Positions 1 through 7,739 of a stretch of DNA of 64,000 nt are shown here, piece after piece. The number at the start of each line of letters is the position of its first letter. Positions within the stretch are counted from its first letter, which is position 1. The DNA comes from Thermococcus celer Vu 13 = JCM 8558 (GTDB taxonomy: Archaea > Methanobacteriota_B > Thermococci > Thermococcales > Thermococcaceae), in assembly GCF_002214365.1 (NCBI RefSeq), contig NZ_CP014854.1, forward strand, positions 1,178,001 to 1,242,000, written 5' to 3'. A model generated the notes under the pieces. That model was not told the DNA's origin, ran no database searches, and worked only from the letters and a program-made list of their open reading frames with translations. The translations under genes were made by a program, and so were the position numbers.

Positions 1-14
1 ACGCCTCAAAATTG

Positions 15-65
15 CCTAAAAAAAGAATCACAACCTTTCCGCCAGCGCTTTTCAAAAGGGCTGAA
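15..65 (-). ncRNA. Structured tRNA 3' trailer / terminator, copy A
   Basis: In the RNA sense, directly after the tRNA-Pro CCA, there is a stem-loop: CAGC (63-60) pairs with GCTG (46-43), enclosing CTTTT/AAAAG. It is followed by a GGAAAGG segment and TGATTC plus seven T residues (26-20). A closely similar element with compensatory changes in the stem follows tRNA-Trp at 34211-34265. An oligo-T tract is a typical archaeal terminator, so the simplest reading is a tRNA terminator or processing element. A separate small RNA is also possible. Function is inferred. Confidence 0.5.
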
Positions 66-143
66 TGGTGGGGCCGCCGAGATTCGAACTCGGGTCCCCG
101 GCTCCCGAAGCCGGAAGGATAGGCCAAGCTACCCCACGGCCCC
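66..143 (-). tRNA. tRNA-Pro (anticodon CGG)
   Basis: Read on the minus strand, this folds as a cloverleaf. The acceptor stem is GGGGCCG paired with CGGCCCC. The anticodon stem CCGGC/GCCGG holds a 7-nt loop TTCGGGA, which gives anticodon CGG (proline). The T-arm has the usual GTTCGAATC loop. The CCA tail is encoded at 66-68. No intron is visible. It is followed on its 3' side by a stem-loop and T-tract that closely resembles the sequence 3' of the tRNA-Trp gene (see the separate entry). Confidence 0.95.
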
Positions 144-216
144 ATGCCCGGCTTTAAGGCACTTCGCAGAACTTATAAAGTTTACGGAACAGTTCAGTGG
201 GTGTGGAGGGATCCCT

Positions 217-1275
217 GTGAAGATCAGCGTTATAGTTCCCACCTACAACGAGCGCGAGAACCTCGAGGAGCTCTTCGAGAGGATAGACCGATCCTTGAAA
301 GGTTACGATTACGAGATCATAGTCGTCGACGACGATTCCCCCGATGGAACCTGGGAGTTCGCCGCTCAACTCTCGGAGAGATACCCCGTTAAGGTCGTAC
401 GGAGAACGGATGAGAAAGGGCTATCTTCAGCCGTAATCCGGGGCTTTGAGGAGGCGAGCGGGGACGTCTTCGTCGTCATGGACGCCGATCTACAGCACCC
501 GCCCGAGGTCATCCCGGAGCTCGTAAAGGCAATCGAGAACGGCGCGGACGTCGCGGTGGCGAGCAGGTACGTGCCCGGCGGGAAGGTCGAGAACTGGTAC
601 TGGTACCGGAAGCTCATCTCCAGAGGGGCCATTATGGTAGGCCGCCTCGCGCTCCCGAAGATAAGGAACGTCAAAGACCCGGTGAGCGGCTTCTTCGCCC
701 TCAGAAGGGGGGTCGTTGAGGGGGTTAACCTAAACCCCGTGGGCTTCAAGATCCTGATGGAGATCCTGATTAAGGGGAACTACAGGAAGGTCACGGAGGT
801 CCCCTTCACCTTCGGACTGAGGAAGGCGGGCGAGAGCAAGCTCGGGACGAAGACCATGCTGAACTACCTCAAGCACGTCTACAGGCTCATGCGCTGGGAG
901 GGCGAGCTCGACAGAATAATCAAGTTCACCATCGTCGGCCTCTCCGGCGTTCTCGTCAACGAGGGCTTTCTGTGGCTGTTCGTCCACGTCTTCGGGTGGG
1001 ACAAGATACTGGCCAACGTCCCGGCGACCGAGCTGGCGGTGCTGAACAACTTCACCTGGAACGACCTCTGGACGTTCAGGGACCTCAAAAGGAAGCCCTT
1101 CTGGAGCAGAATCGTCAGCTTCCATATTGCAGCCCTGACTGGGGCCATCGTTCAGTTGGCGATATACACCGGTCTCGTGCTCGTGGGGATGCATTACCTC
1201 GTGGCGAACCTCTTCGGAATAGGCTTATCCTTCATAGTGCGCTTCCTCTTCAACAGGAACGTGACGTGGGGGTAG
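217..1275 (+). CDS. Dolichol-phosphate mannosyltransferase-like GT2 with GtrA domain
   Basis: This 352-aa protein has a family 2 glycosyltransferase domain (about 1-225) and a GtrA-type membrane domain (about 225-352) with several hydrophobic helices. The GT2 part shows VVDDDSPDGT (D38-D40), MDADLQHPPE (D89, D91) and VSGFFALRR, all typical of dolichyl-phosphate mannose synthases. Such enzymes transfer mannose from GDP-mannose to a polyprenyl phosphate at the membrane, supplying protein N-glycosylation or glycolipids. The fused GtrA domain, common in Archaea, probably anchors it or helps move the lipid-linked sugar. The GTG start follows GGAGGG at good spacing. It stands alone, transcribed away from the divergent tRNA-Pro. 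The exact sugar is not shown by the sequence. Confidence 0.85.
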   Translation: MKISVIVPTYNERENLEELFERIDRSLKGYDYEIIVVDDDSPDGTWEFAAQLSERYPVKVVRRTDEKGLSSAVIRGFEEASGDVFVVMDADLQHPPEVIPELVKAIENGADVAVASRYVPGGKVENWYWYRKLISRGAIMVGRLALPKIRNVKDPVSGFFALRRGVVEGVNLNPVGFKILMEILIKGNYRKVTEVPFTFGLRKAGESKLGTKTMLNYLKHVYRLMRWEGELDRIIKFTIVGLSGVLVNEGFLWLFVHVFGWDKILANVPATELAVLNNFTWNDLWTFRDLKRKPFWSRIVSFHIAALTGAIVQLAIYTGLVLVGMHYLVANLFGIGLSFIVRFLFNRNVTWG

Positions 1276-1415
1276 TACGCGGAGAAAGGGACGGGAGGTG
1301 GAAAAGTGCAGGCATCCAGCGCACCGATAGCCTTTTCGTCCCGGCTCGCATGGACATTAATGGACACCTCAACCTTAAATACTATTGAAGCGTTCATGTA
1401 AAAGGAGGGAGCGGT

Positions 1416-2129
1416 ATGTACGTGGGAGAACTCCTGAAGAACCTTGACAGGGTGTCAACCGGGGTTCCTGGTCTTGACGATCTCATCGGTGGAGGGCTCA
1501 TAAAAGGAAGGGTCTACCTTCTAATCGGTCCCCCTGGGAGCGGGAAGACGACCTTTGGAATACAGTTCCTGATCGAGGGGGCCAAAAACGACGAGAAAGG
1601 GCTGTTTGTATCCCTCCTCGAGCATCCAAAAACGATAACCCAGAACATGCTGAGGTATAACTTCGGTCTCTTAAACTACCTCAAATCAAAGAGGATAGTC
1701 TTCTACGACCTTGGGGAGGGCGTCTTCAGGGCCGGAAGGAGGTTCACCTGGAGCGAGGCCCTTGACAACCTCCTCAGTATAGTGGAGGGGGAGGGCATCA
1801 AAAGGGTGGTCATAGACTCCTTCACCTCGCTGGAGCATTCGGTCCTCGATCCGGACTACAAGAGGATAGCCCTTGGCAGATTCGTGCGAAAGCTCCACGA
1901 TATGGGGGTCACCTGCCTCATGACGGTGGAGATGATGAGCTCCGAGAGGTACACGGATGAGTACTACCTCGCTGACGGTGTGATAGTCCTCCACCACTTC
2001 ATGAGGGACTACAGGATGATAAGAGCCCTGCAGGTTCTGAAGATGCACGGTGTCGCCCACGATACCAACCTCAAGAAGATCCGCTTCACGGACGAGGGGC
2101 TCAGGGTCTACCCGGAGGCACCTTTCTGA
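1416..2129 (+). CDS. KaiC/RadA-like RecA-superfamily ATPase
   Basis: A single-domain 237-aa KaiC-like ATPase. It shows STGVPGLDDLIGGG typical of KaiC/RadA paralogs, Walker A GPPGSGKT (38-45) and a Walker B-like RVVIDSFTSL strand. Members are cytosolic ATP-binding proteins usually described as signal-transduction ATPases; few have a proven role in Thermococcales. The start ATG follows GGAGGGAGCGGT, and a TATA-like CCTTAAATA lies at 1373-1381. Ten nt after its stop comes a small charged protein gene (2139), so the two are probably cotranscribed and may act together. It is too short for the RadA recombinase and lacks the RadA N-terminal domain. Confidence 0.85.
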   Translation: MYVGELLKNLDRVSTGVPGLDDLIGGGLIKGRVYLLIGPPGSGKTTFGIQFLIEGAKNDEKGLFVSLLEHPKTITQNMLRYNFGLLNYLKSKRIVFYDLGEGVFRAGRRFTWSEALDNLLSIVEGEGIKRVVIDSFTSLEHSVLDPDYKRIALGRFVRKLHDMGVTCLMTVEMMSSERYTDEYYLADGVIVLHHFMRDYRMIRALQVLKMHGVAHDTNLKKIRFTDEGLRVYPEAPF

Positions 2130-2138
2130 GGTGAAATC

Positions 2139-2573
2139 ATGGAAGAGGTAAAGGAGCTCGTTCAGGAGGCGTACAGGTTCGGCTACTTCGTGGGCTATAG
2201 GGGCCACAGCGAGTGGGCCGAGTGGGTGCGCAGGCGCAGGGAGGAGCTCTATGCGAAGGCGGAGAAACTGGGTGTCTACGAGCTCGTGAAGGAAGCCTAC
2301 AACCGGGGGAAAGAGGAAGGCGGAAGGAAACGGACGGAGGAGATAAACAGAGGACTTCAGAAGGGTCTCGAGAAAGGCGCCGAGGAGGAGGTTAAGGCAA
2401 AGGTAGACCAGAGACCGCAGCCGGCCACCACTGAAGGAGAGGAAGAAATAAGGGAGACGGAGGAGGTCGAGTTCGCGCGCTTCCTCGAGACGACCAGGCT
2501 CCTCTTACCGCCCGACCTCCTTGACACGCTGAAGCACCTGAAGCCCCCCAAGATGCTTCAATTCAGCCGCTGA
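2139..2573 (+). CDS. Charged hypothetical protein, partner of KaiC-like ATPase
   Basis: I do not recognise this 144-aa family. The N-terminal third has aromatic and glycine spots (RFGYFVGYRGHSEW, then AYNRGKEEG). The middle (about 60-110) is very rich in Glu, Lys and Arg and is probably a helix or disordered linker. The C-terminus ends in a short amphipathic piece with LLLPPDLLDTLKHL. There is no signal peptide or membrane segment. It starts at an ATG after GAGGTGAAATC and lies 10 nt behind the KaiC-like ATPase, so an adaptor role for that ATPase is plausible but is inference only. Confidence 0.65.
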   Translation: MEEVKELVQEAYRFGYFVGYRGHSEWAEWVRRRREELYAKAEKLGVYELVKEAYNRGKEEGGRKRTEEINRGLQKGLEKGAEEEVKAKVDQRPQPATTEGEEEIRETEEVEFARFLETTRLLLPPDLLDTLKHLKPPKMLQFSR

Positions 2574-2631
2574 TTTCCTTCCATCCGAGCACCTTAAATA
2601 TCCCGCCGGCTATCCTTTTTCGGGGATAACC

Positions 2632-4320
2632 ATGAAACGCTTTTTGAAGGAGGCGGAGGTTTTTGATTCCTCGAACGTTCTCCACCACATAGCCGAGATA
2701 AGCCAGTTCCACAGGATACAGGGCTCGAAGGAGCTCCCGGAAGCGGTTCGCTTCATCGGTGAGGAGCTCAGGCTGTGGGGGGTCAACGCCCGCCTTTACG
2801 AGGAGTTCTACGACGGAAAGAGATGGTTCCTGACTCTCAAGTCTCCCATAGCCTGGGACTTAATTCATGGAAAGGTCGAGGTTCTGAACGAAACTCTGAC
2901 GACATCTCGGAGCCCCCTTGTCGTGATGGCCCACTCCCCGGCCGGGAGTGCCGGGGGCGAGGTGGTTCACGTAACCAAAGAGACTGACTGGGAGAACGCG
3001 GCGGGAAAAATAGTTCTGGTCGGTAGGGACTGGGGCGAAGCCTACAGGAGGGCCAACGAAGCGGGCGCCACCGGTTTCATCGCCTACCGCGGGGGAACGG
3101 GAGACGCCATCCCCTACATCGGGCTGTTCCTGAGCAGGGACGACCTCGAGTGGGCGAAGATCCCTGCGGTCGCGGTCCCAGAAAACCTGGCGGCGAGGAT
3201 AATCGAGAAACTGAACTCCGGGGAGAGGGTTACTGCCAACATCGAGGTCGAGGTTCAGATAAACGAGCGTCAGGTCCTGCCGATCCTCTACGCCGAGATA
3301 GGGAGAGAACCGTTCATCCTCTTCACCGCCCACGTATGCCACCCGAAGCCCGGTGCCAACGACAACGCCAGTGGGAGCGCGATGCTCATTGAGCTGGCAA
3401 GGGTTCTCCAGGGGGTTTACGACGACTCCTTCCGCTTTGGCTTCGCCTTCCTCTGGATCCCGGAGTACTACGGGACTCAGGCCTTCGTGGAAAAATACGC
3501 TCAACTTGAGAGGTACTACGCGGTCATAAACCTCGACATGGTGGCGGGGAGCGAGGACAGGGCAGGCTCGACAATCATGCTTGTTCGAACTCCCCTCTCA
3601 AGGTTCTCCATCGTCTCGGGCCTCCTTGAGTACTTCCTTGAACTGGCCAACGGCTCCGGGAACGACCTCGCTGGAAACCCCCTTCCGAGGTTGAAGTTCA
3701 GGGCCTACCCCTACGAGATGGGGAGCGACCACGACGTCTTCAACTTCTTCGGCGTTCCTGCGGTGATGCCGATAACCTGGCCCGACCGTTTCTACCACTC
3801 CAGCGAGGACACGGTCGAGAAGGTGAGCAAGACGAGCATCGAGGTCATCGGAAGGGCCGTTCTGGCCACCGCTCTGGCCCTCGCGAAGGCGGAGCAGGAG
3901 GAACTCGAGCGCTTCGCCCGCGGCTACGCCATGAAGTACCTCGGTGAGCTCTCTATGGAGAGGGGCTCGGAGAGGGCCGAGAGGCTCGTGATGATGGGTC
4001 TGGCGAGGGACTCGCGCTTCCTCGGCATCGAGCGCGGTTATCCCTTCGAGGGAAGGCCCTGGATAAGGTGGGTGAAAAAGGGCAGGGTATCGGGCGAGCT
4101 CGTGAGGAGCATCGACGAGGAGGCTTACAGGGAGTTCAAGGCCCTCACGCGCGATAGGAGAACGCTGGTTCATCTCCACGAACTCCTGATGCTCGGCGAG
4201 CTCTTACCAGAGGAAGAAGCGATGGAAGCCCTGAGGGAGGAGTTCGGGGAAGTTGAGGAAGAAAAGCTCAAAAAAATCCTGAGCCTGCTCGAGAAAACCG
4301 GGGTCGTGGAGAGGCTTTAG
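2632..4320 (+). CDS. M28-family metallopeptidase with PA domain
   Basis: A 562-aa zinc peptidase of the M28 aminopeptidase superfamily. Candidate metal and catalytic residues occur in order: AHVCHPKPGANDNASG (H234, D244), WIPEYYGT (E278), NLDMVAGSE (D302) and FYHSSEDT (H389). Residues about 95-200 form a protease-associated (PA) insert containing GKIVLVGRDWGEA. The C-terminal 150 residues are charged and helical, with a winged-helix-like end. There is no signal peptide, so it is probably a cytosolic aminopeptidase feeding peptide fermentation. The start ATG follows a CCTTAAATA element (2591-2599) by about 35 nt. The stop overlaps that of the convergent regulator gene. Confidence 0.8.
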   Translation: MKRFLKEAEVFDSSNVLHHIAEISQFHRIQGSKELPEAVRFIGEELRLWGVNARLYEEFYDGKRWFLTLKSPIAWDLIHGKVEVLNETLTTSRSPLVVMAHSPAGSAGGEVVHVTKETDWENAAGKIVLVGRDWGEAYRRANEAGATGFIAYRGGTGDAIPYIGLFLSRDDLEWAKIPAVAVPENLAARIIEKLNSGERVTANIEVEVQINERQVLPILYAEIGREPFILFTAHVCHPKPGANDNASGSAMLIELARVLQGVYDDSFRFGFAFLWIPEYYGTQAFVEKYAQLERYYAVINLDMVAGSEDRAGSTIMLVRTPLSRFSIVSGLLEYFLELANGSGNDLAGNPLPRLKFRAYPYEMGSDHDVFNFFGVPAVMPITWPDRFYHSSEDTVEKVSKTSIEVIGRAVLATALALAKAEQEELERFARGYAMKYLGELSMERGSERAERLVMMGLARDSRFLGIERGYPFEGRPWIRWVKKGRVSGELVRSIDEEAYREFKALTRDRRTLVHLHELLMLGELLPEEEAMEALREEFGEVEEEKLKKILSLLEKTGVVERL

Positions 4321-4652
4321 TTCCTGGACTTGTTCTTGAGCTCGTTTTCTATTTCGTTTATCCTCTTTATGAGGCTCGCTTTTATGTTCTCGAGCACCTC
4401 CGCCGGTGAGACGGCCGTGTAAACGTAGCCCAGCCAGCCCTGTTCTATGAGCTTCCTTTTGAGTATTCCCCGCCGGTACAGGCTGAGGACGTGCTCCCGG
4501 ACCGAGCGCTCGCTTATTCCGAGTTCCCCCTGTATCTCCTTTATCCTCATGGGTTTCCCCCTCTCGAGCAGGAGGCGGTATATCCTCAGTTCGGTTTTCT
4601 TAACGCCGAGTGAACGCAGCAGCGCCTCAAGTCTCTCGTGGACGTCACCCAT
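4317..4652 (-). CDS. Small winged-helix transcriptional regulator
   Basis: A 111-aa DNA-binding protein. Residues about 15-75 form a winged helix: KTELRIYRLLLERGKPMRI, then IKEIQGELGISERSVREHV as the helix-turn-helix. A short C-terminal helix may dimerise. It resembles the DNA-binding half of TrmB-like or MarR-like archaeal regulators but has no sugar-binding domain. The ATG at 4652 is preferred because AGGTGA lies 5 nt before it; a GTG at 4661 would sit inside that ribosome site. A perfect inverted repeat TATGAAG-N6-CTTCATA lies just upstream, suggesting autoregulation. The target genes are unknown. Confidence 0.75.
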   Translation of the reverse strand: MGDVHERLEALLRSLGVKKTELRIYRLLLERGKPMRIKEIQGELGISERSVREHVLSLYRRGILKRKLIEQGWLGYVYTAVSPAEVLENIKASLIKRINEIENELKNKSRN

Positions 4653-4682
4653 CCCTCTCACCTGATGTACTTTTATCTCACC

Positions 4683-4702
4683 TATGAAGTATAGCCTTCA
4701 TA
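4683..4702. promoter_or_regulatory. Inverted repeat operator upstream of HTH gene
   Basis: TATGAAG (4683-4689), a 6-nt spacer TATAGC, and CTTCATA (4696-4702) form a perfect 7+7 dyad. On the minus strand it sits between a TATA-like TTTATTAAGG (about 4704-4713) and the regulator gene that begins at 4652, near the expected transcription start. That is the usual place for an archaeal repressor site. Binding by the adjacent HTH protein is inferred. Confidence 0.5.
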
Positions 4703-4732
4703 CCTTAATAAACTTTCCCCGCAGCCGACCGA

Positions 4733-5380
4733 TCAAAGCGGAACGCGCCCCAGATAAACGCCCTCAGGCAGAAAAGCCTCACCCTCCCCTGAATCCCTCA
4801 GGAAGGGGATCATCCTTATCCCCTGCCTCACATCGAACCCCTCGATGAACGGATTGACCGTTGGAAGGATGAGAAACTTCCCAACCCGGAAGAAGATCTT
4901 CGCCTTTCTGGAAACCCCCCCTCGCCTGAAAGTGTATGCCGGATGTATGTGCCCAAGGTAGGCCTCGGAGAACTCCAGGCCCGGAAGGTTTCTGTGCCCG
5001 TGGAGGAAGAGCCTCCCGTCGATCAGGGCGTGCTCAACTACCTCAACGTGGGGGAACCTCCCGGTGACCTCCTCTATCCTGCCGTCGTGGTTGCCCTTGG
5101 TGATCACCGTTGGTGTATCCCGGATGTCCGAGAAGAAGCCCATGAGGAGCCGCTTAACGGTGAAGCTCAGCCCTATCGGTTCTTTGACGTCCCCCAGAAG
5201 GACCAGCAGGTCGGGATCCTTATCCACTATAAATCCCGCGAGCTCCTCCTCGAAGTGAGTCCTTATCCTCAGTCCCCGGGAGAGCTCAAAGCCGATGTGG
5301 GGATCGGCCATCAAGAGTGTCCTCCCGCGGGAGGTCTCGATCTCAAGGGAAAGCGCCTCGAAGGCTTCAAAAGAGTCCAT
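4733..5380 (-). CDS. Calcineurin-like metallophosphoesterase
   Basis: A 215-aa phosphoesterase with the family motifs in order: LLMADPHIG (D-x-H), LLVLLGDVKE (GD), ITKGNHDGRI (GNHD), LFLHGHRN (HGH) and YLGHIHPA (GHxH). These bind two metal ions. The protein belongs to the archaeal SbcD/Mre11-related phosphoesterases, often called ICC-like, whose substrate is not settled. The ATG at 5380 follows GGTGGTTCC; an upstream TTG at 5395 is less likely. It lies behind the eL41 gene on the same strand with a 39-nt gap, so the two may share a transcript. Confidence 0.85.
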   Translation of the reverse strand: MDSFEAFEALSLEIETSRGRTLLMADPHIGFELSRGLRIRTHFEEELAGFIVDKDPDLLVLLGDVKEPIGLSFTVKRLLMGFFSDIRDTPTVITKGNHDGRIEEVTGRFPHVEVVEHALIDGRLFLHGHRNLPGLEFSEAYLGHIHPAYTFRRGGVSRKAKIFFRVGKFLILPTVNPFIEGFDVRQGIRMIPFLRDSGEGEAFLPEGVYLGRVPL

Positions 5381-5419
5381 GGAACCACCGGACAAAAGGA
5401 TAGGGGTAAGAAGGGAGCA

Positions 5420-5533
5420 TCAAATGAGTCCGCGCTCCTTCCTGCGCTGCTTCTTCAGGCGCCTGATCCTCTTCTTGATCCACTTCCACCTCATCCTTCC
5501 CTTCTTCTTCCACTTCCTCGGCCTGCGCTTCAT
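5420..5533 (-). CDS. rpl41e: Ribosomal protein eL41
   Basis: A 37-residue, extremely basic peptide starting [16 protein letters not shown] and ending RRKERGLI. This is the archaeal/eukaryotic large-subunit protein eL41, a single long helix that bridges the two ribosomal subunits. The start at 5533 is chosen because a GGTGAT ribosome site lies about 5 nt upstream; another in-frame ATG two codons earlier would overlap that site. The gene is easily missed because of its size. The downstream phosphoesterase follows in the same direction. Confidence 0.9.
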   Translation of the reverse strand: MKRRPRKWKKKGRMRWKWIKKRIRRLKKQRRKERGLI

Positions 5534-5888
5534 GATCATCACCCCTGACTTTCACTCCAGCCATAGTCCAGCGGTTCCTTTTTAAGCTTTTCCATGGAGA
5601 AAGGTTAATCGCCTTTGAACCGCCGAAAAGCTGTCTCCCCGTTCCAGTCACCCCCCAAAGGGCCCTCAAAGTGGAGTCTAACCTTCAAAATTTTCCGAGA
5701 TTTAAAACCGTTTTTACGGCTATCGTTGGATTTTAAACGGCTACAAACTAAAATGCGTTGTTATATACATCGCAATATTACGAAAATAAGCGTTGGTTTA
5801 CTGTTGGGCCAATTAACCATGCTTTAATCGGGCTACCCCCTTCCGCTATCCTTATCTATCCCCGAGACGAACCTGAAACGGTGATGGT
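5534..5888. other. Intergenic region with AT-rich core
   Basis: No protein-coding or tRNA gene is visible in these 355 nt. The left part holds the eL41 promoter (TTTTTAAGC near 5579-5587, minus strand). From about 5690 to 5830 the sequence is much more AT-rich than its surroundings. It carries an imperfect direct repeat (TTTTTACGGCTA at 5711-5722 and TTTTAAACGGCTA at 5731-5743) and a small dyad CCGT-TTTT-ACGG. A GCTTTAATC element near 5821 could be the TATA box of the nitrilase gene. Confidence 0.5.
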
Positions 5889-6683
5889 ATGAAGATAGCT
5901 TACGTCCAGATGGAGCCGGTTCTCCTCGAGCCCGAGCTGAACTACTCCAGAGCGGAGGAGCTGATCCGTGAGGCCGCGGACAAAGGGGCCGAGCTCGTGG
6001 TTCTGCCGGAGCTCTTCGACACCGGTTACAACTTCAGGAGCAAGGCTGAGATCGAGGAAGTCGCCGGTGAGATACCGGACGGTTCAACGACGCGGTTCCT
6101 GATGGAGCTCTCCAACGAGCTCGATGTTTTCATCGTCGCCGGAACCGCCGAGAAGGACGAAGGGGGGAGGCTCTACAACTCCGCCGTGGTAACAGGGCCC
6201 ATCGGTAGCGGTTACATCGGGAAATACCGGAAGGTCCACCTCTTCAACCGCGAGAAGCTCTTCTTCGAGCCCGGCAACCTCGGCTTCCGGGTCTTCAACA
6301 TCGGGATCGCGAAGGTCGGCGTGATGATATGCTTCGACTGGTTCTTCCCTGAATCAGCAAGAACGCTCGCCCTCAAGGGGGCAGACATCATCGCCCACCC
6401 CAGCAACCTCGTGATGCCCTACGCCCCGATGGCGATGCCGATAAGGGCCCTGGAGAACCGCGTTTACACGGTAACGGCCAACAGAATTGGAGAGGAGAGG
6501 GGACTGCGCTTCATAGGGAAGAGCACGATAGCCTCGCCAAAGGCCGAGGTTCTCGCCATGGGGAGCGAGGATGGTGAGGAGGTCGCGGTCGTCGACGTTG
6601 ACCTCGGCCTCGCGAGGGACAAGCACATCAACGACCTCAACGATATCCTGAGGGACAGACGGCCGGAGTTCTACTCGCTGTGA
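5889..6683 (+). CDS. Nitrilase-superfamily C-N hydrolase
   Basis: A 264-aa carbon-nitrogen hydrolase. The Glu-Lys-Cys triad is visible as E41 (VVLPELFDTGY), K115 (GKYRKVHLF) and C148 (VMICFDWFFPE). The sequence strongly resembles the Pyrococcus abyssi nitrilase that acts on small aliphatic dinitriles, although amidase activity is also common in this superfamily. It is cytosolic and probably dimeric. The ATG follows CGGTGATGGT. Its last 13 nt overlap the 3' end of the convergent methyltransferase gene. The natural substrate cannot be read from the sequence. Confidence 0.88.
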   Translation: MKIAYVQMEPVLLEPELNYSRAEELIREAADKGAELVVLPELFDTGYNFRSKAEIEEVAGEIPDGSTTRFLMELSNELDVFIVAGTAEKDEGGRLYNSAVVTGPIGSGYIGKYRKVHLFNREKLFFEPGNLGFRVFNIGIAKVGVMICFDWFFPESARTLALKGADIIAHPSNLVMPYAPMAMPIRALENRVYTVTANRIGEERGLRFIGKSTIASPKAEVLAMGSEDGEEVAVVDVDLGLARDKHINDLNDILRDRRPEFYSL

Positions 6684-7477
6684 GGGGCGCCGAAGTCCTC
6701 CGCCACGAGACGCGCAACGTCCCCCTTTGGCTTTTTGAAGATGAGAACGTCCCCAACGCCGGCGATGCCGTGGTCTTCCCTCTTTACGAGCCCGTACTCC
6801 CCGAAGAAAATCCGGCCGAGTGCGAGTTGTGTCGAGATGTCCCAGTAGTGGAAGTCAACCGTCCCCACCTTCCTGAAGCCCGGGAGGACGTAGTAGCCCC
6901 GCCTGAACGTTCCCCCGACGAAGTCGTAGCCCTCGTGCATGGAGGCGATGGTGCGGTCTCCTTTCCTTCCCTCCACGAGGAATCGCTTATAGCCGGCGCG
7001 GTACATTACCCAGTAAACCCTGTCCATGTCCTCTATCAGAAAAACGCCGTTCTCGCCCAGAACGCGGGCAACCCCGGCGAACAGCCTCACCGCGTCGAAG
7101 GGGTCGAAGTGGGGCATCGTGAGCCCCCAGAGGACGACAACGTCGTGCTCGTCAACGAGCTCCCCAACTTCCCTTGCGTCGCCCTGAACCAGTCTCAGTT
7201 CGGGCTTTAGCCGCGCCAGCTCGAGCCACTTCTCCGCCGAGTCCCGGTCGATCCTTCTGGCGTCGAGGAGCGTTAGGGACCTCGCTTCCGTTACCTTAGC
7301 GAGGGCGGCCCCGGCTATCCCGGTTCCGGCACATAGATCCAGAACCCTGCCCCCAGACGGCAGCACGTCCGAGATGCTCCCGAAGAATTCAGCTATCCTC
7401 TCGAACCTCTCCCTCGCCCTCTCGTCCTCAGGGTTCATCCGCCAGTCGATGTGTTCGTAGAGTTCCTCGAGGGACAT
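6671..7477 (-). CDS. Class I SAM-dependent methyltransferase
   Basis: A 268-aa protein with a Rossmann methyltransferase core: motif I VLDLCAGTGIAG near residue 45, an acidic strand end LTLLDARRID, LVQGDAREV, and VVVLWGLTMPHFDP in the motif IV position. The C-terminal half (GYDFVGGTFRRGYYVLPGF and beyond) may hold the substrate cap. There is no NPP(Y/F) motif, so a small-molecule substrate is more likely than nucleic acid, but this is inference. It overlaps the convergent nitrilase gene by 13 nt. A TATA-like TTTAAAG lies upstream near 7510-7516 (minus strand reads CTTTAAA). Confidence 0.75.
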   Translation of the reverse strand: MSLEELYEHIDWRMNPEDERARERFERIAEFFGSISDVLPSGGRVLDLCAGTGIAGAALAKVTEARSLTLLDARRIDRDSAEKWLELARLKPELRLVQGDAREVGELVDEHDVVVLWGLTMPHFDPFDAVRLFAGVARVLGENGVFLIEDMDRVYWVMYRAGYKRFLVEGRKGDRTIASMHEGYDFVGGTFRRGYYVLPGFRKVGTVDFHYWDISTQLALGRIFFGEYGLVKREDHGIAGVGDVLIFKKPKGDVARLVAEDFGAPHSE

Positions 7478-7538
7478 GGAACCACCACGGTGAGGAATGC
7501 ACGAAATTATTTAAAGCCATCGAAAGGTTTAAATATTT

Positions 7539-7560
7539 TGTCAACTTACATAAGTTGACA
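7539..7560. promoter_or_regulatory. Perfect 22-bp palindromic operator
   Basis: TGTCAACTTA (7539-7548), CA, then TAAGTTGACA (7551-7560): a perfect 10+10 dyad with a 2-nt centre. It lies directly downstream of a TATA-like TTTAAATATT (7529-7538) and 11 nt before the ATG of the 55-aa membrane protein, where it would cover the transcription start. The gene that follows encodes a helix-turn-helix protein, so an autoregulatory operator is the obvious reading. No binding data are available. Confidence 0.7.
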
Positions 7561-7571
7561 AGGTGAGGGGT

Positions 7572-7739
7572 ATGGGGACCGAGCACGCGAGACCCGGGAA
7601 CTTCTCGGGGATTCCCTTCGCCATGGTGGTGATGGCCTTTCTCCTGATCCTGATACCCCCAATGATCAGCGTCGAATGGGGATACGGGGAAAGCATCAGA
7701 GCTCTGCTGGGGGCCATATCCAATGCTCAGGCTGCCTGA
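7572..7739 (+). CDS. 55-aa single-pass membrane protein
   Basis: A small ORF starting MGTEHARPGNFSGIPF, then a hydrophobic segment (about 17-34, AMVVMAFLLILIPPM) and a short polar tail ending SNAQAA. It has a GGTGAGGGGT ribosome site right before the ATG and sits immediately after a TATA element and a perfect palindrome. It overlaps the next gene (HTH regulator) by 17 nt in another frame, a sign of translational coupling. I know no family for it. Its position suggests a membrane sensor or small effector controlled with the regulator. Confidence 0.6.
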   Translation: MGTEHARPGNFSGIPFAMVVMAFLLILIPPMISVEWGYGESIRALLGAISNAQAA

